Assembly (NCBI GenBank): GCA_027946555.1
Contig: JAPEVC010000145.1
Location: forward strand, 31,317-95,316
Direction: 5' to 3'
Length of the DNA: 64,000 bases
Source: Gnomoniopsis sp. IMI 355080
Lineage: Eukaryota; Ascomycota; Sordariomycetes; Diaporthales; Gnomoniaceae
Shown: piece after piece, positions 10,339 through 22,835 of the stretch
How the letters are laid out: every line of letters starts with the position of its first letter
Position numbering within the stretch: the stretch's first letter is position 1
Made by a program: the position numbers and the translations under genes
Notes under the pieces: model-generated
Seen by the model: only the letters and a program-made list of their open reading frames with translations
Told to the model about the DNA's origin: nothing
The model's database searches: none

Positions 10339-13300
10339 ATGATACCCTTCTCCCAGCTGCCATGGGGGCTCGCGGCGTCCATGTTGGCAGCAGCCCTCCT
10401 CGGCACCAAACCAGTTTGCGCCGGACCGTCTGTCGAGATATCCATGAAAGCCGCCTTCCCCTCCGGCCCTTATCTGATAGAACTTCTGTATGCCCACCCA
10501 CCTGAACCAGAGGACCACGTGGACAGGAGCTAACGTAGAGTCAGAGAGACCGCAGTGCAGGAGAACCCATCCAGCTACTTTTCCATCCTCGATCGAATAG
10601 CCGACGGCTATTTTAGCATTGCAAGAACAGACAAGGAATTGTACGAGGCATTTGTAGATTTGCTGCAAAAGGATGGCCACATACCAAGTGCTGAGAGCCT
10701 GTCAACCTTCAAGTTGGCTCTGTCAACCCGATCCGCAGCTCCTCGAGTTGAGGCCCACTATCAATTCTACCAGACTGGCGTTGAGCCTGCGTTGTCGGAG
10801 GACCAGGGAGGCTGCGGCGCTTGGATATTATGGAACGGACAGCAATACTGCTCTCCATCTCTCGACGAGCCTCGTGGCCAGGTGCCCCCGGGACAAGAAC
10901 GTGATTTACCATTCGACATTGCCCTTGGCAGTGGCCCCGACTGTATCTTGTACGCCGATATCACGGCTCCTGAGTTTGGAGATTTTCACAAAGTTTTAGC
11001 CCAGAAGGCTCGCGATCGAGTATGCGCATACAAACTTCGATACCGAAGACTGTCGTACGAGTCCCTCGAGCCCCTGCCTATCAGCGGATATGGTGTCGAG
11101 CTTGCCCTCAAAAGAACTGATTACATCGTTATTGACGATCGGAAGGCTGAGGAGGATGCAGCGCAAAAGGTCATCTCAGAGATTGTCCTGGATGAGCAAG
11201 AAGATGTCACTGATCTGAAACCTCTGTCGACGTCAGAATTGCGAGATCTTGGCCTCAAGGCTGGGTCTTTCATTATGCAGAATGAGAATCATTTCGACAC
11301 CCTCCTCAAGCTGACGCAAGACTTTCCCAAGTATTCAACCTCCTTGACGAAACACAACATTTCTCAGGAGTTTCTTAAAGAATACAGAGCAAACAGAGCT
11401 ACCTTGGTCCCAGCTGGTGTCAATGTCCTGTGGATGAACGGTGTTCAACTTGTGGAGCGCCAGATGGACGCTTTTACTCTTGTGGATGTGGTGAGGCGCG
11501 AGCGTAAGATGATTGCCGGCGTCATGGACCTTGGGCTTACTGGAGAAGAAGCCATTGCTCTCCTGGCTCATCAATCTGTGGCTGCGGCCAAGGCCGAAGA
11601 TGGTGATTCGCCCAGGTTTCTCTGGCACGACGGACCTGAAGAAGGCAAGGTTATCGTTTGGCTGAATGACGTCGAGAAGGACAAGCGATATGAGGAATTC
11701 CCGAAAAATCTCATGGCTGTAAGTATTTGCCCGTGTCTACGCGAGAAAAAAAACAGGTCACTGATTTTTACTAGCTCCTACAAGGCGGCATGCCCGGTCA
11801 GTTGCCTTCAATTCGACGCGACATTTTCAATCTAGTCATCCCGGTCGACCTGACACAACAGAATGATACCCGCGTCGTGGTAAACCAATTGCAAGAATTT
11901 GTCAAGCGGAAGCTCCCCGTCAGATTTGGCATCGTCCCGCTCGCTTCCACTGATGCATCCGAGCGCCAGGCCAAGGTGGTCTATCATCTTGTCGAGACGT
12001 ACGGTCTCGCGTCTATGATGGCTTACTTGTCATCCGTTCTTAACGCTGATAAGTTTGGTGACGCTGATCAAGGACTGTTCGAGGGTGCCATTGCCGAGAG
12101 AACACCGCGGGGAGATGGTGAAGCTCTCACTTTCGAGGAGATGCTGGCTTCTGATACACTCGCCGAACATGCGCGCCTATCGAGACATTGGGCTGAGCGA
12201 CTCCGGGTAGATTCGCCGACGCCAGTGCTCTTTGTAAATGGTGTTCCCGTGCCACGCCAGGGTAATTGGATGTCGGCGATGGGAAATCAGCTTGGCGCGG
12301 ATTTGAACGCCGTCCGGCAAGCTGTATTCTACGGAGAGATCGAGGACGGACAGTGGATACCAGAATTCTTTCTGAAAGATGCGTTCTCTCGTCGCAACCC
12401 CGTTGTCTTTCCTCCCAATTCCAACGAATTGACTATTTTTGACGTCAACAAGATGCATCTCGAACATGCTGATCTATTCAACAAGGTGCCGGTCATTGAC
12501 GCCAATCCGGAGACGACCAAAGACAACTGGGTAGTTCTGACAGCCATTGTCGACCTAACCAATGCCGAAGGTCTCAAACTTGCCGCTTCTGCATTTCAGT
12601 TCCGCGCAAACAATCCTGGCGTCAGATTGGACATTATAAATAATCCTGTAGAAACGAGTGGCGCTCACAAGGTGAACACTGCCCTGAAGATGAGTCAGTC
12701 TGACCTCCCACAGGTCGACAACGAGGAGCGTTTGCAGACTGTGTTGAACGCGTGGTCTTCATTGCCAGAGGATCTTGATTATGATGCTAGTCTCGGTAAA
12801 TTTCTGGCCGCAGCTGCAATCAGGCCTGGCGAGAATAAGCTCATCCTCAATGGCCGCGTCGTTGGCCCTATTGAGTCGGCTGCGGATTTTGTTGCAGAAG
12901 ATTTCGAGCTATTGTTAGAAATCGAGCGAGACCTCAGGATCTTGCCTGTGTATGAGGCCATTGAGGATCTGGGTCTGTCATCAAAGGTGTCTGGTCCACT
13001 GGCGGCCGCCAAAGTGACTTCCATCACTGCTCTATCCTCCATGTCCGATATTCCCGAGGGCATCTTTGAGAAGTCCTCAAGCCTCAGGATTTCGGCCTTC
13101 AACGTGTGGAATTCTACCTACACTGGTTTTGAGATTGGCGACAAGTCGAAGGCGACCATTCAACTCGTCGCCTCTTTGAACCCAGCTAGCGAGCAAGGAC
13201 AGAGATGGGTACCCATTCTGAAGGTCCTGTCTGAGCTTGACGGAGTGTATGTCAAGGTGTTCCTCAATCCCAAGGACGTGTTGGAGGAACTGCCCGTCAA

Positions 13301-14954
13301 GCGATTCTACAGATATGTTCTAGATTCTGCACCGGTATTCGATGAATATGGCAAAGTCAAGGCCCCAAAGGCCGAATTCAAGGGTTTGCCATCAGAGGCA
13401 CTGCTCAACGTTGGCATGGACGTGCCTCCTGCGTGGTTGGTGGCGTCCAAGGTCTCGGTACACGACCTGGACAACTTGAAGCTGAGTTCCATCAAGAGCG
13501 ACGTCGAAGCCATCTACGAACTCGAGAATATTCTGATCGAGGGCCACTCTAGAGAGCAGACAGGAGCTCTTCCTCGTGGTGCGCAGCTTGTGCTAGCGAC
13601 TGAGAAATCCAAGGTTGCTGATACCATCGTGATGTTTAATCTGGGCTACTTCCAATTCAAGGCGAATCCCGGATTCTACAACATTCAGCTGAAGGATGGT
13701 CGCAGTTCGGAGATCTACCACATTGAAAGTGTGGGTGCCAAGGGCTATAGTGCTGTCCCGGGTGACGAAGGCACTGATGTCGTTTTGATGGACTTCATGG
13801 GAACAACACTCTACCCGCGTATCAACCGTAAGCCTGGAATGGAGGAAGAGGATGTACTCGATGAAAGTGGATCAGAAGGCGTGCTCGATGGCGTTTCTAA
13901 AGGGCTCAAGAACATGTTCGGCGTCAAAACCAAATCCGCCTCGGATCAAGAGCATGCTGAGATCAACATCTTCTCTGTCGCCAGTGGTCATCTCTATGAG
14001 CGCATGCTAAACATCATGATGGTGTCCGTCATGAAGAACACCAAGCACACCGTCAAATTCTGGTTCATCGAGCAGTTCCTTTCGCCCTCATTCAAGGACT
14101 TCATTCCCTCATTGGCCGAGGAGTACGGTTTCAAGTACGAGATGGTTACCTACAAGTGGCCGCACTGGCTGCGCCAGCAGAAAGAGAAACAGCGCGAGAT
14201 TTGGGGCTACAAGATTCTTTTCCTCGACGTGCTTTTCCCGCTCTCTCTTGACAAAGTCATCTTTGTTGATGCCGATCAGATCGTGCGCACCGACATGTAC
14301 GACCTCGTCCAGCATGACCTCGAGGGCAAGCCTTACGGCTTTACACCCATGTGTGACTCCCGAACGGAGATGGAGGGTTTCCGCTTCTGGAAGCAGGGAT
14401 ACTGGGCAAACTACCTGCGTGGTCAGCCTTACCACATCTCAGCACTGTATGTCGTCGACCTCCGCCGCTTCCGCCAGATCGCCGCCGGCGACCGTCTGCG
14501 ACAGACATACCACACTCTTTCTGCCGACCCCAACTCTCTCAGCAACTTGGACCAGGACCTGCCGAACCATATGCAATTCCAGCTCCCGATCCACAGCCTG
14601 CCGCAGGAGTGGCTGTGGTGCGAGACGTGGTGCAGCGACGAGGCGTTGGCCGAGGCGCGCACCATCGATCTGTGCAATAACCCGCAGACTAAGGAGCCAA
14701 AGCTGGACCGTGCCCGCAGGCAGGTGCCGGAGTGGACGGTGTATGATGACGAGATCGCAGCGGTCGATCGCAAGCGGAAGGGCAAGAGTGTGGAGATGAA
14801 GGAAGGGGATGCCGTTCAGAAGCCTGTGACGAGGGGCGATGGCGAGGTTCTGAGTGATGCTGGTGAGGGAGTTGAGAAGAACCCGAAGAGTAGAAGCTTG
14901 GAGGAGGAGCCGGCAACGACTGAAGACGTTAAAGACGTGAAAGACGAGCTGTAA
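10339..14954 (+). CDS. gpt1: UDP-glucose:glycoprotein glucosyltransferase (UGGT, GT24)
   Basis: An ER-lumen folding sensor. It adds one glucose to Man9-type N-glycans on misfolded glycoproteins, sending them back to calnexin. Exons are 10339-10487, 10545-11718 and 11775-14954, giving 1,500 aa, typical for the family. Intron 1 (57 bp, GTATGC donor, GCTAAC branch) ends at the CAG at 10542-10544, which gives ELLETAVQEN; the nearer TAG acceptor would also stay in frame but adds two residues. Residues 1-28 form a signal peptide. Thioredoxin-like sensor domains follow, then the GT24 catalytic domain with the DxD-type motif FVDADQIVRTD near residue 1270 and the conserved LDQDLPN and WLWCETWC segments. 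The protein ends in KDEL, an ER-retrieval signal. Confidence is high. Confidence 0.96.
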
Positions 14955-15681
14955 TATAGAATGTGCAGCTAGGTAGAGGAGTGTTGCATAGATGGGCATA
15001 GAATGGTTTTACAATCTTGATTTTGCCTGCAGGTGCCTTGATTGCTCTCGTATGACCATACTCCGGCCTCGTGGCTCTAAAAGAAGACTGACTACAAAAG
15101 AAGTCACCACAGGAGCCTGGCTCGACTGATTGCTTTCCTAGATAGCTCGCCGAAATGATCTCCGCCTTCAGTTGGATTGCAGACCAAGCCAGCCTTACAT
15201 TAGTGGTTGAAATGGGGCGTCTTGGTCCATTGGTCACAATGCTACAGATGCAGCAGATGAGACGCATAAAGGCAGGCCTCCTGCAGTGGAAGCCTCCAAC
15301 AAAGTTTGAGAAGCCTATCGGTCCTCCAGATGAGAAGCAGAGACATGAGAAAAAGAAATCGTTGCAGAATGTGTGCACCGAATTTGTTGGGCTTGTTCAG
15401 CTCACCTCTTTTGTGTCGCTGCCTGAAAAGGGACTTTCTGCCAACCTCCCTCGATTTTGTTCGAATCACCATACCTCTTCTTTGACCACAAACAAAACAC
15501 ATCATCTTCTTCGCTTAAATTTCCTGGAGGTTATCCAGAGTTGACTTCTTGAATTTGTCCATCTTACATCTACATCGCCGCCATCTCTGCGAAACCATCC
15601 GACGTTTGCATCCTGACAATACTTGCGTACGCGCCGTGAACCCGTGCAGACCACCCCAAGCTAATCGTACTCGACAGCACA
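14955..15681. other. Intergenic region upstream of the zinc-finger helicase
   Basis: Two overlapping short ORFs on opposite strands near 15155-15544 look like chance. The last ~200 bases probably form the 5' leader of the downstream gene. Confidence 0.45.
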
Positions 15682-18600
15682 ATGGACAGGCAAGATACAT
15701 GAGCCAAACCTTTTGGCTTCCCAACTTTTCAGCTGACGTTGCAACGATAGGACAAGACGACATAAACGTCAAGGCGTGGCGGCATCCACCCCGCCGAAGA
15801 CATGTCGCTCCTTCAGCCAGACAGGTCGATGTAATTATGGTGACAACTGCAAGTTCTCACATGAATCTCCGCCAAATGGAGAGGAGCAAACACCGGCAAA
15901 GCGTCCCCACCAACCGCCTCCGAACCAAGACAAGCTTCGCGAATGGAAACGCCTTCTCCATCAAGCACACCCCGACCCAGGCAGTGCACACATTCGACTG
16001 AGCCCCACAGTCATGAGCCAGTTCTTCGAACGTGGGCTGAACTTGATGGATGGTGATATGGGTGCTTCGCAAGAGGTGGTCAAGCTTTTGGGCAGTCACA
16101 CTGGTCTCAACTTCGTCAAAGCCATAGTTGATCAGCATATCTCGCAGGCTACAAGCGACGTGGCCAAGCTACACCTGTGGCAGACGCAGGTCTCGCCTTT
16201 CTTTCGTCTCATAACTCATCCACAAATGGTCGACTCGAATGTGCTCGAGCAGGAAGTGGCCACCATCTACTCCTTCCTCGTCGGCGTGAACGCATCACGT
16301 GTAAACAAGCTCGCAGGGTTCGTTCTGGATGTGGCTGAGGCATGGCCCAGTGAAGTGTCCTCGCCCCTGATGAAAGTCCTGGAGTTGTTTCTATCTGTTC
16401 TATTCAAAGCCATCGACTGCAGTACGACAATCATAGTCAACGATGACTTCCATCGTGTTGTGGAGCGTCTCGCTGACCTGCTGAACGGCGCGGCGGAAGC
16501 CGTTGATGACTTTGCTAGCCTTCAAGCCATCAAATATCTAAACTATTTGCAGCTTCGCTTAGGTGTCGGCAAGGACATGAAAGCTTTCGAGACCTCCAAG
16601 GATACCAACCCCAAGCGCGAAGAATTTGTCTTGCGAAGAGACCTGCCAGGTCGTCTCTCTGAAGACGGACCTCGTCATGACAATGACCACGAGGAGATCT
16701 CTCGAATTCAAATCATGCCTACATATCAAGAGATTATGACACCACGAAATGAGTACCTGCCAACCACCGACTCTTCTCAATGGCATTTGACAGGCATACG
16801 TGGCCGGCTGGACAGAGAATTTCGTCTTCTTCGAGAAGATACTATTGGCCAACTTCGCGACGCCGTCCGTGACATTATAGGACAAGTCCGCAGTCACTCA
16901 AAGAACAGCGCAAGAACCAGTGCCTATTGTGACGCCACAATAGATGACGCCACGATCGACAAACACAAAGGTTTGGAGTTGGAAGTTCGGTGCAGACAGC
17001 CTGAAAATGTTCGGAAGATGGGTGACCAGACTAGAAAAGACTGGTGGGACCAGAGCAAGCGACTCCAAGCTGGGGCCCTCGTGTGCGCTCTCGATGCCGC
17101 CGGAACAATTCAGTTCTTGGTTGTTGCAGAATCGACACTACGGACTGAGAAAGATAAGACCAAGTCAGGCAAGCCTGAAGATAAGGTCGAGAAGCTTGAA
17201 GTAGAAGAAAAGCCTCACACCTTGTCATACAGTCCCGATCTCCTGTATGTCAGGCTGAATCTCGTCGAAAATTCGAAGACTGAGCTTCATCGCGCCCTGC
17301 GTTGGTGCAAGGCCATCGGGTCCGCCCCTACGAGACACTTGGTTGAATTTCCTGGCGTACTTCTTGCCTCATTCAAGCACACTCTTGAGGCTCTTCAGAG
17401 ATTATCGAAGAATCCAGACTTGCCTTTCTCCAATCTCATAGCACCCGAGAAGCCTGCGTCTGATGCGGAAGCCCGCCTATCTGCGCCTCTGTTTGCACGT
17501 CGCCGAGGCTTCGTGTACGATCTCAGTTGCCTCACACACAATGAAGAGAACGGTCTCTCAGCGAGCCTTGATCAGCTTCCCGCTGCTGATGAAGTGTCTG
17601 CGAAGACAGGACTCGATCTCACTCAGTCCGAAGCGCTGCTTAGCACTCTTTCGCGGGAGCTCTCGTTGATTCAAGGGCCACCGGGTACAGGCAAGTCGTA
17701 CACTGGAGAGAAAATAATACAGGTACTTTTAGCGAATAGAGGGAAGGCAAAGCTCGGTCCTATCATCTGTGTCTGCTACACCAATCACGCACTTGACCAG
17801 CTTCTGGAGCATCTCCTAGATCATCATGTCGGGAGCATCATCCGCATGGGGTCTCGCTCCAAGTCCGAACGTCTGCATGAACTCACCTTACAGAAGGTCG
17901 CCGAAAAGGAGGATCTGACGAGGACGGAGAAGGTTGAGAATTGGCAGGCAGGAGACACAATGCGAGAACTAGAGAAACAAGGCGAGGGTCTTCTTCGCCG
18001 GCTCGCATCCTGTGACACTACAAAATCAATCCGCGAATACCTTCTCACAAACAACGAGGCTCACCATGATGAGTTGTTTCATGGAGCCCCGGAACTTGAT
18101 CACGACGGTTATCAAGCTGTGCAACGAAAGTTCAGAGACCCTCTTCATCAATGGCTTCGGGGGGGTCTTCCAATCGACCACACACGCAGGAATGCTCGCG
18201 ATATTGACGAGTTGCAATTGACACGACTAATGGACATGGTTGGCCCAGAGCGAGCGAAGATGTATCGTCACTGGTTGAAGAACATTCGGGATCCCATCAT
18301 TGAGGAATTCGTTGATTTGCACGGCGAACACCAAGACGCAAAACTACGGAGAGACCGCATTCGTAAGCTCATCCTTTACAATCCAAGTCATTTTGATTGA
18401 TCACGAGTCCTGTTTAAGGAACAGACATTTTTGACCTTCCATGGAAGCACTCTCGTGGTAATAATCACTAACTATTTGCACAGGCCAAGAGGCCCGACGC
18501 CGTTGTCTGCAACAAGCCCAGGTAATCGGTGTAACGACGACAGGACTTGCACGCGAACTCGATCTTCTCCGGAAACTAAGGTCCAAAGTCGTTGTATGTG

Positions 18601-21600
18601 AGGAAGCAGGCGAAGTTCTCGAGGCCCACCTTCTGACTACTCTACTACCTTCTGTCGAGCATGCCATACTCATCGGGGATCATCTACAACTTCGACCCCA
18701 GATTCAGAACTACGAGCTCCAAAGCACAAACACTAGAGGGGCTCGATATTCGTTGGACACTTCGCTATTTGAGCGTCTTGTTCAACCACCGCACTCGACC
18801 GACTTGAGACTGCCCTTCAGCACTCTAGAGACACAGCGACGTATGCATCCTTCGATCGCGGATATGGTGCGATCGACTCTCTACAACAAGCTCACAGATG
18901 GAGAGAATGTCAAGAGCTACCCAGAAGTTGTCGGTATGGGACGTCGGCTATTCTGGCTGCACCACGATGAACTCGAAGCTGGTGCTGCTGCCGCTGATGC
19001 AAACAGCACATCACACTCGAACAATTTCGAGGTCGGGATGGTAGCAGCGCTTGTATCTCATCTCATCAAGCAGGGGCACTATAGTCCTGAGGATATTGCG
19101 GTCCTGACTCCGTATCTAGGCCAGCTTCAGAAACTTCGTCAACGCATGGCGATGGAGCCAACCTTTGCGGTGAGCATCGATGAGAGGGACCTCGACGAGC
19201 TCGAAAATATGGATGCACAGAATTCCAGAGGGCCATTCCATTCGAAGAAACAGACCGTTTCTAAGACGACGCTTCTCAAGAGTGTGAGGCTTGCAACCGT
19301 CGACAATTTTCAAGGCGAAGAGGCCAAAGTCATCGTCATCTCCCTTGTTCGTAGCAACCCCCAGAACAAGTGTGGTTTCTTAAGTACGTTCAACCGAATC
19401 AACGTGCTCCTTTCTCGCGCGAAGCACGGATGCTATCTCGTTGGAAATTCAGAGACATACAGCAACGTACCAATGTGGGACCAGGTCCTTCAGCTACTGA
19501 AGAACGGTGGCAATTTTGGTACCAGCTTGGAACTGAAGTGTCCACGGCACCCCGAAACACCTATTCTTGCATCTCATCCAGACCACTTTCCCATGGTCTC
19601 ACCAGACGGCGGTTGCATCTTGCCTTGTGACAGGCGTCTGAACTGCGGGCACGCGTGCTACGGTCGATGTCATTCTGAACTCCTTCATAAGGCCATCAAA
19701 TGCCATGAGAAATGTCTACGACTTAAGACTGGCTGCGATCATTCATGTCCTCGCGAATGCGGTGATGCATGCGAGGACCGATGCAATGTTGTGCTGCGCC
19801 ATCTCGATCTTCAGCTTCCTTGCGGCCACACTGTGCAGTCAGCTAAGTGCTGGGAAGCTCAGAAACCCGCTGTGATCCGCTGTCAAGTGATGGTCAATCG
19901 GAACATCCCCGGCTGCGATCACACGTTGAAGCTGGCATGTCATATCGACATCTCTCATCCTCGTTTCAGGTGTTTCGCGGAATGCCGCGAGAATCTCCCG
20001 TGCGGTCACAACTGCCGTAAAGAATGCCATAAGTGCAGACCGCGCGACGACGGCAAGATCACGCAGACGAACCATGGAATTTGCCAACAGACATGTGGCC
20101 GCAAGTACACAACATGCCCTCATAGCTGTGGATCAGTCTGCCATGGCGAGGCGAAGTGCGCGCCCTGCGGCCGGCGCTGCGAGGTCCGCTGCAGCCATTC
20201 TCAGTGCGATAAGGCGTGCCATGAGCCATGTGCACCATGTGCAGAGGAAGAGTGCGCCTCCCATTGTCCTCATACAAAGTGCAGCATGCCGTGTGCTGCT
20301 CCATGTGATTGGATACCCTGCTCAAGAAGATGCACAATGAAATTGAAGTGTGGGCACCAATGCCCTTCGCTGTGTGGCGAGACTTGTCCAGATACAAGAT
20401 TCTGTCAGCGATGCGGATCAGAGGCTGTGCTGTCTACTGTGGTTGACTATCTGCTGATGGGGGAGTACAAAGAGGTTGATCTCGACGAAGACCCCTGTAT
20501 CTTCCCGGATTGCGGTCACTTCCTGACCAAGTCTTCTATGGATGGGCAGATGTCCATGGGTGAGCACTATGAGTTAGACGAAAAAGGCTCTCCGGTTGCA
20601 ATCAAGGCTACCTCGGAGCCCTTTTCCATGGATGGTTTGACAGTCAAGTCTTGCCCGCAGTGCCGTGGGTCCTTGCGTAGTGTCTCTCGCTACGGTCGAA
20701 TGGTCCGCCGGGCCATGTTGGACGAGTCCACAAAGAAGTTCATCGCGTGGTCGGGTGACAGGCATCTCCAGCTAGCCGAGCTCTTCCTCCAGGAAGAGGA
20801 GCGTCTGCAAAGGATCGCAACGGACGTGCCACAGCAATTTGGTAAAGCAAGCAAGCTTAATTTGACGGGCTATGTCCATGGCCAGCTGCAGCAGCTGCAG
20901 GATTGGGTCGGCCACGGACGGTACAGGCCATCTCTCAAAGTTTACAATGAGATTTGGATATACCAGGATCAAGTTAAAAGTGAGGAACAACCCTTTCAAA
21001 AGGTGGCCAATTTCGTGAAGCATGCCAGCCGCAACAAGACCACCGGAAACTTCACCTTCGACGGATCCGTAATTCAGCTCCGTGGATATCTCCAGGCCAC
21101 AGAGCTGCTGATCAAGTGCAACCTTGCCATCTTCACGGACTTCTTGACGCTTTGGAAGAGAGCCACGTTGATTCACAGAGAGATCAGAGTCGATTTCAGC
21201 GCCAACCTTGATCAGTGCAGGGAGCTTGTCCATCTTGCCGCCGAGACGAGCAGACCTCACCTCGGAGCCGCGGGACATATCTACTACGCTCATTTCTGCA
21301 GTCTAACACTTGCTCTGGGCAAGGTGCCGCTCCCCAATCCGCCGCTTGCTACTGGCGTCGTCGGTGCATCACAGGAAGCTCAAGACTCCTCAAAGGCGGA
21401 TCCTCGGGAGCTCTTAAAGGCTGAAGGCGAGGAGCACCTCACAAAGGCCAGGGAGTTGATGAAGGCAGGTGATTGGCCCTCGAAGAAGATCATGGAAACA
21501 GAGATCGAGGCCGTGGAGAATCTCCTCCACGGAGGCGTATTCTACAAGCCCGTGACAAGCGACGAGCTGCGTGCCGTCTACAGAGCCATGGCTTCGGAGT

Positions 21601-21800
21601 TTCGTGGGACGGGTCATTGGTATGTGTGCGAGAGAGGCCACCCATTCACTGTGGGCGAGTGTGGGATGCCGATGGAACAAGCTCGGTGCCCAGAGTGTGG
21701 AGCACCTGTGGGTGGACGGAATCACGCGCCCGCTGAAGGGGTGAGGCAGGCGAGCGAGATTGAGGAACTTGCTCGTGATGTTGAGACTATGAGGATCTGA
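15682..21800 (+). CDS. CCCH / SF1 helicase / NF-X1 and RZ zinc-finger protein (ZNFX1-like)
   Basis: A predicted RNA helicase of the Upf1-like SF1 family, probably cytoplasmic, related to ZNFX1 and more distantly to the RNA-silencing helicase Hrr1/SAD-3. Proposed exons: 15682-15689, 15751-18362 and 18484-21800, 1,978 aa. Intron 2 is strong (GTAAGC, CACTAAC, GCACAG). The large frame has no ATG before its CCCH finger, so I infer an 8-nt start exon and a 61-bp GC-AG intron with branch GCTGAC. Order: CCCH finger C-x8-C-x5-C-x3-H (21-40); Walker A GPPGTGKS near 644; motif II VCEEAGEVLEAH near 912; GDHLQLRP near 938; QRRMHP; VDNFQGEEAKVIV; LLSRAKHG; a long NF-X1 Cys/His array about 1230-1510; and a C-terminal RZ-type finger (CERGHPF...CPECG) near 1920-1960. 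A role in RNA silencing or decay is inference. Confidence 0.85.
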
Positions 21801-22835
21801 GGGATTGGTTTTGTGTGTTTATGAGACTTGCAAGGCCGAGCTGATTGTTGTCCCTGGGCTAGTGGCGTGAGAACATCGTATGAAATTTGCTCTTTCTCTG
21901 CAGGTTGCCCTGTGTGTCTTCAGTGCGCAGCGCACATTATGCATTCCCATTCCCTTTCAGCCAAACTTCTCTCCCGAGTCATTCATTTGACTGATTAAAA
22001 CTCATATATCAATAACTTCCAGGTCCACAATGTGAGCCCAGATCCTGCGTAGTCTATCATATTTTACACGGGTCATCCGGGTCTTCCGAAGTGCTCATGT
22101 CTCATTACAAGGGAATGATCCTTCTTGAGTTAGATCTGTCATGAGTAGTAGCATCGCCAAGCCCAAATTCCCTTATATTTCCAAACCTTAATTCGTTCGA
22201 AAAGGCCCTTCTCTACGGACGTATGTCCTTACCTAGCTAAGCTTCAGCATCGCTGTGATTCCAACGATACCGTGACCTTTGTCATATTGTGCCTTGCGCG
22301 GGCATGTACTACCTACTCTACATCGTAAATAGAGATTGATGTTGAAAAGGGGTTGTACGACAAGTATTGGGCTGATCTGAATTCCGCAGGTCCAGCCGAG
22401 CACCCAACAGATTGACGCCTAATAGAATTGTTGCCGCAACAATTTTGACCATGACTGATCCCTTGAGTTCCAAGTTGTCATTTGGACACAACACAGGCTA
22501 GAAAACAACATAGAGACTTCTTAATTTGTTCAATAGGACTTCGAGTATCACACTGCAACAAGCAAATCAAGCTGTTCAACAAAAGATATGTGATTATGAT
22601 GACTTAGTAAGCTATCATGAGGATGAAGCTCTTGTACAAAGATGGGAGACTGGTTCTCGAGCCACCCAGCCCATCGCAGACCGGGAGGCTCCTGACCAAA
22701 TCCTCGTTGCAGACCAGACTTGGCTTCTACCAATGGGTATTATGTCTCCAACGCCTTTTCCACACTCCCTTCCCCCCCCCCCCGATGCCCTCATACAACA
22801 ACAAAAGAACCATACACGACTACGAGAGCAAGCGT
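21801..22835. other. Convergent intergenic region with a 12-C tract
   Basis: AT-rich spacer between the helicase and the transporter 3' ends. A run of 12 C lies at about 22772-22783. No supported gene. Confidence 0.45.
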
